The notes beneath the pieces were generated by a model, which was not told the DNA's origin, did no database searches, and saw only the letters and a list, made by a program, of their open reading frames with translations. The position numbers and the translations under genes are program-made. Source: Streptomyces catenulae (GTDB taxonomy: Bacteria; Actinomycetota; Actinomycetes; Streptomycetales; Streptomycetaceae). From it: a DNA stretch of 64,000 bases. Positions 25,753-33,853 of this stretch are shown in pieces. The stretch is from positions 97,529 through 161,528 of the forward strand of contig NZ_JODY01000031.1 of NCBI RefSeq assembly GCF_000718015.1, in the 5' to 3' direction. Positions within the stretch are counted from its first letter, which is position 1; each line of letters opens with the position of its first letter.

Positions 25753-26913
25753 TCAGAACTTGTTGCGCGGGGTGATCCCCAGCGACATGCCCTGGAGACC
25801 GCGCTGACGGCCGCCGAGCTTGCCGGCGATGGCGCGGATCGCGGCGCCCGCGGGGGAGTCGGGGTCGCTCAGCACCACCGGCTTGCCCTCGTCGCCGCCC
25901 TCGCGCAGCCGGACGTCGATCGGGATGGAGCCGAGCACCGGCACCTGCGCGCCGGTCGTCCGCGTCAGGCCCTCGGCGACCCGCTCGCCGCCGCCGGTGC
26001 CGAAGACGTCGACCATCTCGTCGCAGTGCGGGCAGGGCAGCCCGGACATGTTCTCGACCACGCCGACGATCTTCTGATGGGTCTGCACCGCGATCGACCC
26101 GGCCCGCTCGGCGACCTCCGCCGCGGCCTGCTGGGGCGTGGTGACGACGAGGATCTCGGCGTTGGGGACGAGCTGCGCCACGGAGATGGCGATGTCGCCG
26201 GTGCCGGGCGGCAGGTCGAGGAGGAGGACGTCGAGGTCGCCCCAGTAGACGTCGGCGAGGAACTGCTGGAGGGCGCGGTGCAGCATCGGGCCGCGCCAGA
26301 CCACCGGGGCGTTGCCGGGTGTGAACATGCCGATCGAGATGACCTTCACACCGTTCGCCGACGGCGGCATGATCATGTTCTCGACCTGGGTGGGACGGCC
26401 GTCGGCGCCCAGCATCCGCGGGACGGAGTGACCGTAGATGTCGGCGTCCACGACACCGACCTTCAGGCCGTCCGCCGCCATCGCCGCGGCGAGGTTGACC
26501 GTCACCGACGACTTGCCGACGCCGCCCTTGCCGGAGGCGACCGCGTAGACGCGGGTCAGCGAACCGGGCTTGGCGAACGGCACCTCGCGCTCGGCGGTGG
26601 TGCCGCGCAGCGCCGCCGCCAGCTCCTTGCGCTGCTCGTCGCTCATCACGTCCAGCTCGACGCTGACGCCGGTGACGCCGTCGACGCGGGCGACCGCCTC
26701 GCGGACGTTGGAGGTGATCGTCTCGCGCATCGGGCAGCCGGAGACGGTGAGGTAGACGACGACCGCCACCGCGCCGTCCGCCGCGATGTCCACCGATTTG
26801 ACCATCCCCAGTTCGGTGATGGGGCGGTGGATCTCGGGGTCGTTCACCGTCGCGAGCGCGTCGCGGATCGCGTCCTCGCTCGGCGCGGCGCCTGGGGGCG
26901 TGTCGGTAGCCAT
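25753..26913 (-). CDS. mrp: Mrp/NBP35-family Fe-S carrier ATPase
   Basis: Protein of 386 aa. An N-terminal DUF59/MIP18 domain (residues 10-95, with the conserved Cys in TVSGCPMRETI) is fused to a deviant-Walker P-loop ATPase (ASGKGGVGKSSVTVNLA, DADIYGHS, LDLPPGTGD) and the cluster-binding CPHC. It binds and transfers iron-sulfur clusters in the cytosol as a dimer. On the minus strand TAATAT (26925-26920) lies 6 nt before the ATG and no Shine-Dalgarno is present, so it is probably leaderless. The position matches Rv1229c. Confidence 0.93.
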   Translation of the reverse strand: MATDTPPGAAPSEDAIRDALATVNDPEIHRPITELGMVKSVDIAADGAVAVVVYLTVSGCPMRETITSNVREAVARVDGVTGVSVELDVMSDEQRKELAAALRGTTAEREVPFAKPGSLTRVYAVASGKGGVGKSSVTVNLAAAMAADGLKVGVVDADIYGHSVPRMLGADGRPTQVENMIMPPSANGVKVISIGMFTPGNAPVVWRGPMLHRALQQFLADVYWGDLDVLLLDLPPGTGDIAISVAQLVPNAEILVVTTPQQAAAEVAERAGSIAVQTHQKIVGVVENMSGLPCPHCDEMVDVFGTGGGERVAEGLTRTTGAQVPVLGSIPIDVRLREGGDEGKPVVLSDPDSPAGAAIRAIAGKLGGRQRGLQGMSLGITPRNKF

Positions 26914-26956
26914 GCCCCGATATTACGGCGGGGTAGGCCGGTGGCGGAAAGCCCGT

Positions 26957-27532
26957 TCAGCGGTCGCGTTCGTCACGCTCCGCGCCGTCCGGCTGCCGCA
27001 TCTCCAGCTCCCTGATCAGCTCCGCCAGCTCGGAGCGGATCCAGTCGCGGGTGGCGACCTCGCCCAGCCCCAGCCGGAGCGCCGCGATCTCCCGGGTCAG
27101 GTACTCGGTGTCGGCGATCGTCCGCTCGTTGCGCCCGCGGTCCTGCTCGTGGGTGACGCGGTCGCGGTCGTCCTGACGGTTCTGCGCCAGCAGGATCAGC
27201 GGCGCCGCGTAGGACGCCTGGAGGGAGAGCGCCAGGGTCAGGAAGATGAAGGGGTACTGGTCGAAGCGGAGGGGCAGCGGGACGGTGACGTTCCAGCCGA
27301 TCCACAGGATGATGATCACCGTCATCCAGACGATGAACCGGCCGGTCCCCAGGAAGCGGGCGATCTTCTCCGACAGCCGTCCGAACGCGTCCGGGTCGTA
27401 CTCCGGGAAGAGCGTGCGGCGCGGCACCCGCGGCTGGTCGAGACGGACCCGCGGCCGCTCGTTCGCCCCGCGCCGCAGCGCCGACGAACCGTTCGCCCGC
27501 GCCCGGACGCCCTCGCGCTCCTCAGGTCCCAC
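26957..27532 (-). CDS. DUF1003 membrane protein
   Basis: Protein of 191 aa. The core has two membrane helices (GRFIVWMTVIIILWIGWNV and YPFIFLTLALSLQASYAAPLILLAQN), the second carrying the DUF1003 signature around the sentence FxFLTLxLSxQAxxxAPxIL, then a long charged coiled coil (RNERTIADTEYLTREIAALR). It starts at a GTG inside the end of the MgtE-N/CBS gene (11-nt overlap), so the two are coupled. The family often lies beside magnesium transport genes; its activity is not known. Confidence 0.85.
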   Translation of the reverse strand: MGPEEREGVRARANGSSALRRGANERPRVRLDQPRVPRRTLFPEYDPDAFGRLSEKIARFLGTGRFIVWMTVIIILWIGWNVTVPLPLRFDQYPFIFLTLALSLQASYAAPLILLAQNRQDDRDRVTHEQDRGRNERTIADTEYLTREIAALRLGLGEVATRDWIRSELAELIRELEMRQPDGAERDERDR

Positions 27533-28907
27533 GGTCCACCTCCGGCGCCCACCCGTTCTCCTCGGGCCGCTCCCCGGCGGGCTGCTCCTCACCGTGCAGC
27601 TCCGTCTCCCGCCAGTCGTCCGGCAGCAGATGGTCGAGGACGTCGTCGACGGTGACGGCGCCCAGCAGCGCCCCGCTGTCGTCGACGACCGGCGCGGAGA
27701 CGAGGTTGTACGTCGCCAGATGGCGGGTCACCTCGGGCAGACCGGCGTCCGGCGGCAGCGGCGGCAGATCGGTGTCGGCGATCGAGCTGACCAGTGTGAA
27801 CGGCGGATCGCGCAGCAGCCGCTGGAAGTGCACCACCCCGAGGAACTTGCCCGTCGGCGTCTCGTCGGGCGGTCGGCAGACGTAGATCTGGGCGGCGAGC
27901 GCGGGGGAGAGGTCCGGGTCGCGCACCCGCGCCAGCGCGTAGGCGACCGTCGCGTCCGGGCGCAGCACGATCGGCTCGGTCGTCATCAGACCGCCCGCGG
28001 TGCGCTCCTCGTACGCCATCAGCCGCCGCACGTCCGCGGCGTCCTCCGGGCGCATCAGCGTCAGCAGCCGCTCCTTCTCCTCCTCGGGGAGTTCGGAGAG
28101 GAGGTCGGCGGCGTCGTCCGGGTCCATCGCCTCCAGGACGTCGGCGCGGCGCTGCTCCTTCAGCTTGCCCAGGATCTCGATCTGGTCGTCCTCGGGCAGC
28201 TCCTCCAGGACGTCCGCGAGCCGGTCGTCGTCGAGGGCGGCGGCGACCTCGGCGCGGCGCTTGGGCGACAGATGGTGCAGCACCCCGGCGAGGTCCGCGG
28301 GGCGCAGCTGCTCGAAGGTGGCCAGCAGATTCTCCGCGCCCTGCCCGTGCTCCTCCAGCGAGAACCCGGTCACCGCCGACCACTCGACGGTCAGCGCTTC
28401 GCCCGCCCGTCGCCCGCCACCGCCCTTCGACGGAGACGCTTCGCGTCGCAGGAACTTTCCGCGCAATGCCCCGCCCCTGCCGCGGCGGACGAAGACCTTG
28501 TCGATCTCCCAGTCGCGGCGGGCCGGGAGCTGGATGATGCCGATGTCGAGGACGGTGACCTCCTCGCCGGTCTCCACCAGCCGCACCCGGCGGTCGAGGA
28601 GTTCGCCGAGGACCAGCGTCTCGGAGGCGCGCTGCTCGAAGCGGCGCATGTTGATCACACCGGTGATGACGACCTGACCGGACTCCACGCCCGTCACCCG
28701 GGTCATCGGCAGGAAGACCCGGCGCCGCTGGGCGACCTCGACGACCAGCCCCAGCAGCCGGGGCGGGCGGCCCTCCCGGCTGCCGCTGCCCTTCGTCCGC
28801 AACATCGCGACCAGGTCGCGGACGCGTCCGACCTGGTCACCGTTGGGGTCGAAGACGGCGACGCCGGACAGGTGCGAGACGAAGACCCGCGGAGTCACCA
28901 CCGCCAT
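27522..28907 (-). CDS. PRC-barrel/MgtE-N/CBS protein without transport domain
   Basis: Protein of 461 aa. Residues 1-110 form PRC-barrel-like beta modules (VFVSHLSGVAVFDPNGDQVGRV, LPMTRVTGVESGQVVITG); about 170-300 is the MgtE N domain of repeated helices (LRPADLAGVLHHLSPKRRAEVAAAL, LPEEEKERLLTLMRPEDAADVRRLM); about 300-430 holds two CBS repeats. The MgtE membrane channel domain is absent, and the gene is not truncated since the same form occurs as Rv1232c. It likely senses Mg2+ or a nucleotide and signals to another membrane protein, perhaps the coupled DUF1003 protein. The ATG at 28907 has GGAGG 8 nt upstream. Confidence 0.85.
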   Translation of the reverse strand: MAVVTPRVFVSHLSGVAVFDPNGDQVGRVRDLVAMLRTKGSGSREGRPPRLLGLVVEVAQRRRVFLPMTRVTGVESGQVVITGVINMRRFEQRASETLVLGELLDRRVRLVETGEEVTVLDIGIIQLPARRDWEIDKVFVRRGRGGALRGKFLRREASPSKGGGGRRAGEALTVEWSAVTGFSLEEHGQGAENLLATFEQLRPADLAGVLHHLSPKRRAEVAAALDDDRLADVLEELPEDDQIEILGKLKEQRRADVLEAMDPDDAADLLSELPEEEKERLLTLMRPEDAADVRRLMAYEERTAGGLMTTEPIVLRPDATVAYALARVRDPDLSPALAAQIYVCRPPDETPTGKFLGVVHFQRLLRDPPFTLVSSIADTDLPPLPPDAGLPEVTRHLATYNLVSAPVVDDSGALLGAVTVDDVLDHLLPDDWRETELHGEEQPAGERPEENGWAPEVDRGT

Positions 28908-29222
28908 GCAGCGCGCCTCCGTTCCTCCGGCCGGTCGGATGTGGGACGGGAGTAGGGACAAGGGAATATCGGCACAAAGGCGTCAATCCGGGTTCAGGCT
29001 AACGCGCCCGGCCCGTCCGCGCCCCGAGAACGGCCCGTACGGCGGCGGGCCGCGGGGGCGGCGGAGGGCCCCCGCGCGACCGGTACGCTGCCGTACTGCT
29101 GTCGAGGTCACCCCCAGGGCGTGTCTTCCCGGTCTTCGTGGGGCCGTGGCGCCCGGCACCGGACACCGCGACCTGTTCCACGAAGACCGAGCAGACACCC
29201 CCTAGCAGGAGGCAGAGCCGAC
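28908..29222. other. Divergent promoter region with structured leader
   Basis: No gene is seen in these 315 bases. The left half (28940-29000, AT-richer) probably holds the minus-strand promoter of the MgtE-N/CBS gene. The right half holds the long inverted repeat at 29121-29198. Confidence 0.45.
29121..29198 (+). promoter_or_regulatory. Structured 5' leader of lipoprotein gene
   Basis: GTGTCT (29121-29126) pairs with AGACAC (29193-29198), a symmetric 3x3 internal loop follows, then CGGTCTTCGTGG (29130-29141) pairs perfectly with CCACGAAGACCG (29178-29189). The 36-nt apical part may fold further. The helix ends 24 nt before the GTG at 29223 and just before AGGAGG. It could be a cis-regulatory RNA, an attenuator or a dyad operator. 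Confidence 0.55.
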
Positions 29223-30002
29223 GTGAGTGCAACCCCCTCGGGACCGGCCCCCCGAACCGTGGCCGTCCGTCGCATCGGGCGGACGGCGCTCCTGGGGGCG
29301 GTGGGCGCGGGGCTGGCCCTGGCGCTCACCGGCTGCGCCGAGGACCCGGACGCCGGGACGAACGGCGTCGGCAAGCTGCCCGCCACGAAGATCGAGGCGA
29401 AGGCGCGGGCGGCGGCGAAGAGCGCCGGGACGGTCCGCCTCTCCGGCAGCTTCGTCAGCCAGGGCGCCACCTACAAGCTGGACATGCACCTCACCGGCTC
29501 CGGCGCCAAGGGGCAACTCACCACCCGTAAGACGACGTTCGCGCTGCTGCGGGTCGGTGACGCGCTCTACCTCAAGGCGGACGCCGCGTTCTGGGCCGGG
29601 GAGAAGGCGGGCGGCGGCGGGAACGATGCCGCGGCGGCGGACAAGCTCGGCGGCAAGTACGTCAAGGTGCCCGCCGCCGACCCCGTCTACAAGCGCTTCA
29701 GCGGCTTCACCGACAAGGACACCCTGCTGGAGAGCCTGCTCGCGCTGCGCGGCACGCTCGCCACCGGCGACCACGCCACCGTCGGCGGGGTGAAGACCAT
29801 CCGCGTCGCGGGCGGCGCGGGCTCCGGCGGCACCCTCGACGTCTCCCTGGAGGGCACGCCCTACCCGCTGCGCCTGGAGCGCGGCGGCGACGCGGGCACC
29901 GTCCGCTTCGACGACTGGGACAAGGGCGTCTCCCTCAAGCCGCCGTCCCGGGACCAGATCGTCGACTACGGCAAGCAGGTCTCGACGGCGTCGCAGGGCT
30001 GA
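29223..30002 (+). CDS. LppX/LprG-like lipoprotein
   Basis: Lipoprotein of 259 aa. The Arg-rich N-terminus and hydrophobic segment end in the lipobox LTGC (Cys near 38). The mature part has the open beta-barrel/LolA-like pattern of LppX_LprAFG proteins: KIEAKARAAAKSAGTVRLSGSF, TYKLDMHLTGSGAKGQL, ALLRVGDALYLKAD and a late YPLRLER strand. In mycobacteria this family carries lipids between membrane and outer layers; in Streptomyces the cargo is unknown. The GTG start follows AGCAGGAGG and the leader is unusually structured. Confidence 0.8.
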   Translation: MSATPSGPAPRTVAVRRIGRTALLGAVGAGLALALTGCAEDPDAGTNGVGKLPATKIEAKARAAAKSAGTVRLSGSFVSQGATYKLDMHLTGSGAKGQLTTRKTTFALLRVGDALYLKADAAFWAGEKAGGGGNDAAAADKLGGKYVKVPAADPVYKRFSGFTDKDTLLESLLALRGTLATGDHATVGGVKTIRVAGGAGSGGTLDVSLEGTPYPLRLERGGDAGTVRFDDWDKGVSLKPPSRDQIVDYGKQVSTASQG

Positions 30003-30026
30003 GCGGCACGGTCACCCGGCGGGGGC

Positions 30027-30048
30027 GGAGCGGGGCGCCCGCCGCTCC
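30027..30048. terminator. Short convergent hairpin
   Basis: GGAGCGG / CCGCTCC (7 bp, 8-nt GC loop) in the 48-nt gap between the lipoprotein gene and the convergent gene ending at 30051. Confidence 0.4.
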
Positions 30049-30050
30049 CG

Positions 30051-30590
30051 TCAGCCCTTACGGCCCCGGCGCAGCAGCTTCGGCAGCGCCGCCGGGACCG
30101 GGCGGCGGGTGATCGCGGGGGAGGGCAGCGGCGGGACGGCGTGCGCCTCGTCCGGCATCGCGCCGGGGCGCTGCTCGGCGCCGCCGACCGGCTCCAGCCG
30201 CAGCACCCGGCACTCGGCCGCCCAGCGCTCCGGGATCGACTCCGCGTCCGGCGCGTTGAGCCGCTTGCCCTTCAGCTCGTCGACGGCGGTACGCCACGCC
30301 TCACCGTCCGGCACGGTCTCCACCACCCGCGCCTGCCACGCCACGAGACGGCCGCCCTTGTCCTTGCTGCGGACGGTGACCGTCGCGGTGGCGCCGTCGG
30401 TCAGCCCCAGATCCGCCAGCGGCTGCTCGCCCGCGCCGTCCCCGACCAGACACGCCGCGCCGTCCACCCACAGATGCCACAGCGCCCGGGACGGGCCGGT
30501 GGCCCCCCGCACCCAGATCAGCCCGGACTTCTTGGTGGCCTCTTCGATGAGCGCGCGGTCCTGGAGCGCCTGCGACGGGGTCGATGTCAT
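30051..30590 (-). CDS. Conserved hypothetical protein
   Basis: Soluble protein of 179 aa (MTSTPSQALQDRALIEEATKK). It has a small beta-barrel-like region (GLIWVRGATGPSRALWHLWVDGAACLVGDG, ATVTVRSKDKGGRLVAWQARV) reminiscent of split-barrel flavin/pyridoxamine-oxidase-like proteins, then a helical part and a disordered basic tail. The fold guess is weak. TAGGCT on the minus strand (30603-30598) ends 7 nt before the ATG without a Shine-Dalgarno, so it is probably leaderless. Confidence 0.7.
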   Translation of the reverse strand: MTSTPSQALQDRALIEEATKKSGLIWVRGATGPSRALWHLWVDGAACLVGDGAGEQPLADLGLTDGATATVTVRSKDKGGRLVAWQARVVETVPDGEAWRTAVDELKGKRLNAPDAESIPERWAAECRVLRLEPVGGAEQRPGAMPDEAHAVPPLPSPAITRRPVPAALPKLLRRGRKG

Positions 30591-30636
30591 GCCCGTCAGC
30601 CTAATGGGGCCGCCGGGCGCGCCCCCGGCCGCGTCG

Positions 30637-31749
30637 TCAGAGCCAGCCGTTGCGCTTGAAGCCGCGGTGGATGCCGAAGCAGAGCGCGACGGTCGCCACC
30701 AGCACCGCCGGGTAGCCGTACTTCCAGTGCAGCTCCGGCATGTTGTTGAAGTTCATGCCGTAGATCCCGGCGATCATCGTGGGGACGGCGAAGATCGCGG
30801 CCCACGAGGTGATCTTGCGCATGTCCTCGTTCTGCGCGACGGCCGCCTGCGCCAGGTTGGCCTGGAGGATGGAGTTGAGCAGGTCGTCGAAGGAGAGCAC
30901 CTGCTCGTTGACGCGTGCCAGGTGGTCGGCGACGTCACGGAAGTACTTCTGGATGTCGGAGTCGACCGGCCGCATCGGCCGCTCGCTCAGCAGCTGCAAC
31001 GGCCGCAGCAGCGGCGACACCGCCCGCTTGAACTCCAGCACCTCCCGCTTGAGTTGGTAGATCCGCCCGGCGTCGCCGCCCCGGGTCGCCCCCCGCCCGG
31101 CGCCCGAGCTGAAGACGTCGATCTCCACCTCGTCGATGTCGTCCTGCACCGCACCGGCGACCGCGATGTACCCGTCGACGACCTGGTCGGCGATGGCGTG
31201 CAGCACCGCCGACGGGCCCTTGGCCAGCAGCTCCGGGTCGTCCTGGAGGCGGTGGCGCAGCGCCCGCAGCGAGCCCTGGCCGCCGTGCCGGACGGTGACG
31301 ATGAAGTTCCGGCCGGTGAAGCACATCACCTCGCCGGTCTCCACGACCTCGCTGGTCGCGGTCAGCTCGGCGTGCTCGACGTAGTGGACGGTCTTGAAGA
31401 CGGTGAAGAGGGTGTCGTCGTACCGCTCCAGCTTCGGCCGCTGGTGGGCGTGGACGGCGTCCTCGACGGCGAGCGGGTGCAGCCCGAACTCCGCGGCGAT
31501 ACCGGCGAATTCGGCCTCCGACGGCTCGTGCAGCCCGATCCAGGCGAAACCGCCCTCGGTCCGGACGGCGGCCATCGCCTCGGCGGGGGTGCACGCCTCC
31601 TGCACCCGGCGGCCCTCGCGGTAGACGGCGCAGTCGACGATCGCACTGTTCACGCAGGTCGGGGCGGACTTCTCGTAGCCGAAGGGGGCGGCGCCGTCAC
31701 GGCGGCGGGAGGGACGGACGGCGGCGCGCAGGTCACGGATCATCGACAT
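30637..31749 (-). CDS. corA: CorA-family Mg2+/Co2+ channel
   Basis: Protein of 370 aa. A large cytosolic alpha/beta domain with the long stalk helix (LAQAAVAQNEDMRKITSWAA) is followed by TM1 ending in the signature YGMN near residue 328 and TM2 (YGYPAVLVATVALCFGIHRGF). GMN is the pore-mouth motif required for Mg2+ passage. The protein forms pentamers in the membrane. The start (MSMIRD) has GAAGGAG 7 nt upstream. The 5' leader contains a perfect hairpin at 31813-31843. Confidence 0.92.
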   Translation of the reverse strand: MSMIRDLRAAVRPSRRRDGAAPFGYEKSAPTCVNSAIVDCAVYREGRRVQEACTPAEAMAAVRTEGGFAWIGLHEPSEAEFAGIAAEFGLHPLAVEDAVHAHQRPKLERYDDTLFTVFKTVHYVEHAELTATSEVVETGEVMCFTGRNFIVTVRHGGQGSLRALRHRLQDDPELLAKGPSAVLHAIADQVVDGYIAVAGAVQDDIDEVEIDVFSSGAGRGATRGGDAGRIYQLKREVLEFKRAVSPLLRPLQLLSERPMRPVDSDIQKYFRDVADHLARVNEQVLSFDDLLNSILQANLAQAAVAQNEDMRKITSWAAIFAVPTMIAGIYGMNFNNMPELHWKYGYPAVLVATVALCFGIHRGFKRNGWL

Positions 31750-32321
31750 GGCAAGCTCCTTCACGGGCCGGCCGTCAGCGGCGTGCGCGGGGCGTAACGC
31801 AACCCGGAACGTGGACGTACGAGGCGACATCGGCCGTACGTCCGCAAAGCGGGCGGCGTTCCGTGCCGGGGCACTGACGGCGCGCGGAGAATTCGAGGAA
31901 TTCGCTGAGAGATACGGAACAGAGGGGCGAAGGCGCTCTTCCGTCATCTCCGTCCGACGCGAGGGAACTTCACAGGTTTCGCGGCGGGGCCGCGGGGTAC
32001 GGAAGCCTTCGGCGATCAGAAGATTCGCTGCGCGAGAGGGATGACAGGAGAACTATCGGTACTGCACGGTCGACTCGGATCCACCGCAGCCCCACCTCCT
32101 CCGGCCGGTCCCCGCTGGGGGACGACGTCATTCCCTGACCAGATGGCAGGCTATCAGCCGCCCGTGGCGCCACCGCGCCGCTTTGCCTGTTCGATACGAA
32201 GCCGATTCACGCTGTTTTCCGGCGTGCCCGCATCCGGGCCGACCGCCGGACCCGGAGCCTTGCCGCGGCGCCGCCGGACGGCCCCTCCGGACACCGTACG
32301 CGGCCGCTCTATGCTCGCCCC
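31750..32321. other. 572-bp divergent intergenic region
   Basis: No gene is supported here. Towards corA it contains the hairpin at 31813-31843 and, further out, an AT-richer stretch (31880-32060) with GAATTCGAGGAATTCG, the likely site of the corA promoter; this would give a leader of 100-300 nt. I looked for M-box and ydaO/c-di-AMP riboswitch sequence signatures and did not find them. Towards the SUFU gene it contains TATGCT at 32310. Confidence 0.4.
31813..31843 (-). promoter_or_regulatory. Hairpin/dyad in corA leader
   Basis: GGACGTACG / CGTACGTCC, perfect 9 bp (11 with a G-U pair) with a 13-nt loop, lies 64-94 nt upstream of the corA start. It may act as an RNA hairpin or as a protein-binding dyad. 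Confidence 0.4.
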
Positions 32322-32939
32322 ATGTCTGACGTTCTCGCGCTGGTCGAAGCCCGGCTGCGCACCGCCCTGGGCGAGCCGGACGCCCGCGCCGCCGTCACCT
32401 TCCTCGGCACCGACCGCATCGAGGTGCTGCGCTTCGTCGGCGACGGCGTGGTCCGCTACGCGACGCTCGGGATGTCCGCCCACCCGATGACCGACCCGTC
32501 CGGCGCCGCGCCGGGCCTGGGGGCGCCCCCGTCGGTGGTCTTCGCCGACCCGGTGGCCGGGCCCCGCGCGGAGCTGCTGATCACGCTGCGGCCGGGCCGC
32601 GCCGATATCGACAAGGTGCTGCGGCCGCTCGCCGTGCTCGCCGCATCGCCGCAGGTCGAGGGCGTGGTCGTGGCGCCGGGTGCCTCGCTGGACACCGGCG
32701 AACCGCTCTGGCCGGGCGCCGGTTTCACCTCCGTCCTGGTCGCCGCCTCCGGTGGCCTCGTCGAGGATCTGGAGCTGGACGCGCCGCTGGATCCGGTGCG
32801 CTTCCTGCCGCTGCTGCCGATGACGCCCAACGAGGCGGCGTGGAAGCGGGTGCACGGCGCGGAGGCGCTCCAGGAGCGGTGGCTGGCGCAGGGCACGGAC
32901 CTGCGGGACCCGCTGCGCGGCGGTGCCGACCTGACCTGA
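32322..32939 (+). CDS. SUFU-family (suppressor of fused-like) protein
   Basis: Protein of 205 aa matching the bacterial suppressor-of-fused domain by its layout: VVRYATLGMSAHPMT, AELLITLRPG, VLRPLAVLAASPQVEGVVVAPGASLDTG, and LLPMTPNEAAWKRVHGAEAL. Bacterial members are sometimes immunity proteins, but here there is no toxin gene, and the order SUFU-DUF6758-PHP-MarC suggests a housekeeping locus. TATGCT (32310-32315) ends 6 nt before the ATG, so the message is probably leaderless. Role unknown. Confidence 0.8.
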   Translation: MSDVLALVEARLRTALGEPDARAAVTFLGTDRIEVLRFVGDGVVRYATLGMSAHPMTDPSGAAPGLGAPPSVVFADPVAGPRAELLITLRPGRADIDKVLRPLAVLAASPQVEGVVVAPGASLDTGEPLWPGAGFTSVLVAASGGLVEDLELDAPLDPVRFLPLLPMTPNEAAWKRVHGAEALQERWLAQGTDLRDPLRGGADLT

Positions 32940-32962
32940 GACGGGCCGCCGCCGGGCCCGTC
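32940..32962 (+). terminator. Hairpin after SUFU gene
   Basis: GACGGGCC / GGCCCGTC, perfect 8 bp with a 7-nt loop, immediately after the stop codon. Confidence 0.5.
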
Positions 32963-33062
32963 GGCCGGTGTCCGGCGGGCCGGTGTCCCCGGTGTGGAAC
33001 ATTCCGACCGGTCGGGTGATCGTCCTTGACGCGGCCGCGCGGCTGGAGGACCGTGGATCCCT

Positions 33063-33701
33063 ATGAGGGGTGAACCCAGTTGCCCGAAGTGCGGTGGCCG
33101 CGTCCGGGCGCCCGGTCTCTTCTCCGACTCCTGGCAGTGCGCCGTCCACGGCACCGTGCAGCCGCTCCAGCCGGTCGTCCCGCCGAGCGTCGAGGCGCTC
33201 GGCGTCGTCGTGAACCGCTCCCAGGTCCCGGTCTGGATGCCCTGGCCGCTCCCGGTCGGCTGGCTCTTCACGGGCGTGGCCTGCGCCGGTGACGACCGCA
33301 GCGGCGGCCGCGCCACCGCCGTCGCCTGCTCCGGCCCCGGTCCGCTCGGCGGCCCCGGCGAACTCCTGTTGATCGCCGAGGAGCTGGGCGTCGGGCTCGG
33401 CGCCCGCTACGCCGGGATCGACGGCCCGGACCCCGGCCCCGGCATGGATGTCGACGCCGCCCCGCACACCAAGATCCTCGCCTCCGGCCGCCCGACCCCG
33501 ATGTGGCACGTCGAGGGCTCCCCGGCCGACCGCGTGGTCTTCGCCGGGGAGGCCCGCGGGCTCTGGCTGTGGGCGATCGTCTGGCCCGAGCAGTCCGGTC
33601 TGCTGATGTACGACGAACTGGTCCTCACCGATCTGCGGGAGGCGGGCGCCGAGATCGATCTGCTGCCGTGCGGGGCGCTCTCCCCGCGGCTGCTGTCCTA
33701 G
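33063..33701 (+). CDS. Zinc-ribbon DUF6758-type protein
   Basis: Protein of 212 aa. The N-terminus CPKCGGRVRAP plus the Cys/His of WQCAVHG make a small zinc ribbon at residues 7-31. The remainder is a soluble alpha/beta domain with many Trp/Pro residues (VWMPWPLPVGWLFTG, LWLWAIVWPEQSG). The ATG has no Shine-Dalgarno. The family is actinobacterial and uncharacterised; it sits between SUFU and PHP genes in the same orientation. Confidence 0.75.
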   Translation: MRGEPSCPKCGGRVRAPGLFSDSWQCAVHGTVQPLQPVVPPSVEALGVVVNRSQVPVWMPWPLPVGWLFTGVACAGDDRSGGRATAVACSGPGPLGGPGELLLIAEELGVGLGARYAGIDGPDPGPGMDVDAAPHTKILASGRPTPMWHVEGSPADRVVFAGEARGLWLWAIVWPEQSGLLMYDELVLTDLREAGAEIDLLPCGALSPRLLS

Positions 33702-33853
33702 GGCCCGGGCCCGGACCCGTCCCTCCGGGCCGGAGCGGACGGGTGTCTTCCGCGGCCCGGTATCCTTGGCCCGACGCCCTGCGGCGCGCCTCCGGCGCCC
33801 GCGCGGGGCGCCGTCCGGTCACCGTCCCGTAGCGCAGGGGGGAGTTCAGCGTC

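Noticed and set aside
28963..28995. GGGAAT followed by GTT at 28963-28995 as a SigR promoter
   Set aside because: The spacer is about 24 bp, well outside 18-19.
29121..29198. The inverted repeat as ends of a miniature transposable element
   Set aside because: The arms are only 36 nt apart, there is no target duplication, and the repeat abuts the ribosome site, favouring a leader structure.
31750..32321. M-box or ydaO-type riboswitch before corA
   Set aside because: The conserved sequence blocks of these classes are not recognisable; only a simple hairpin (31813-31843) is present.
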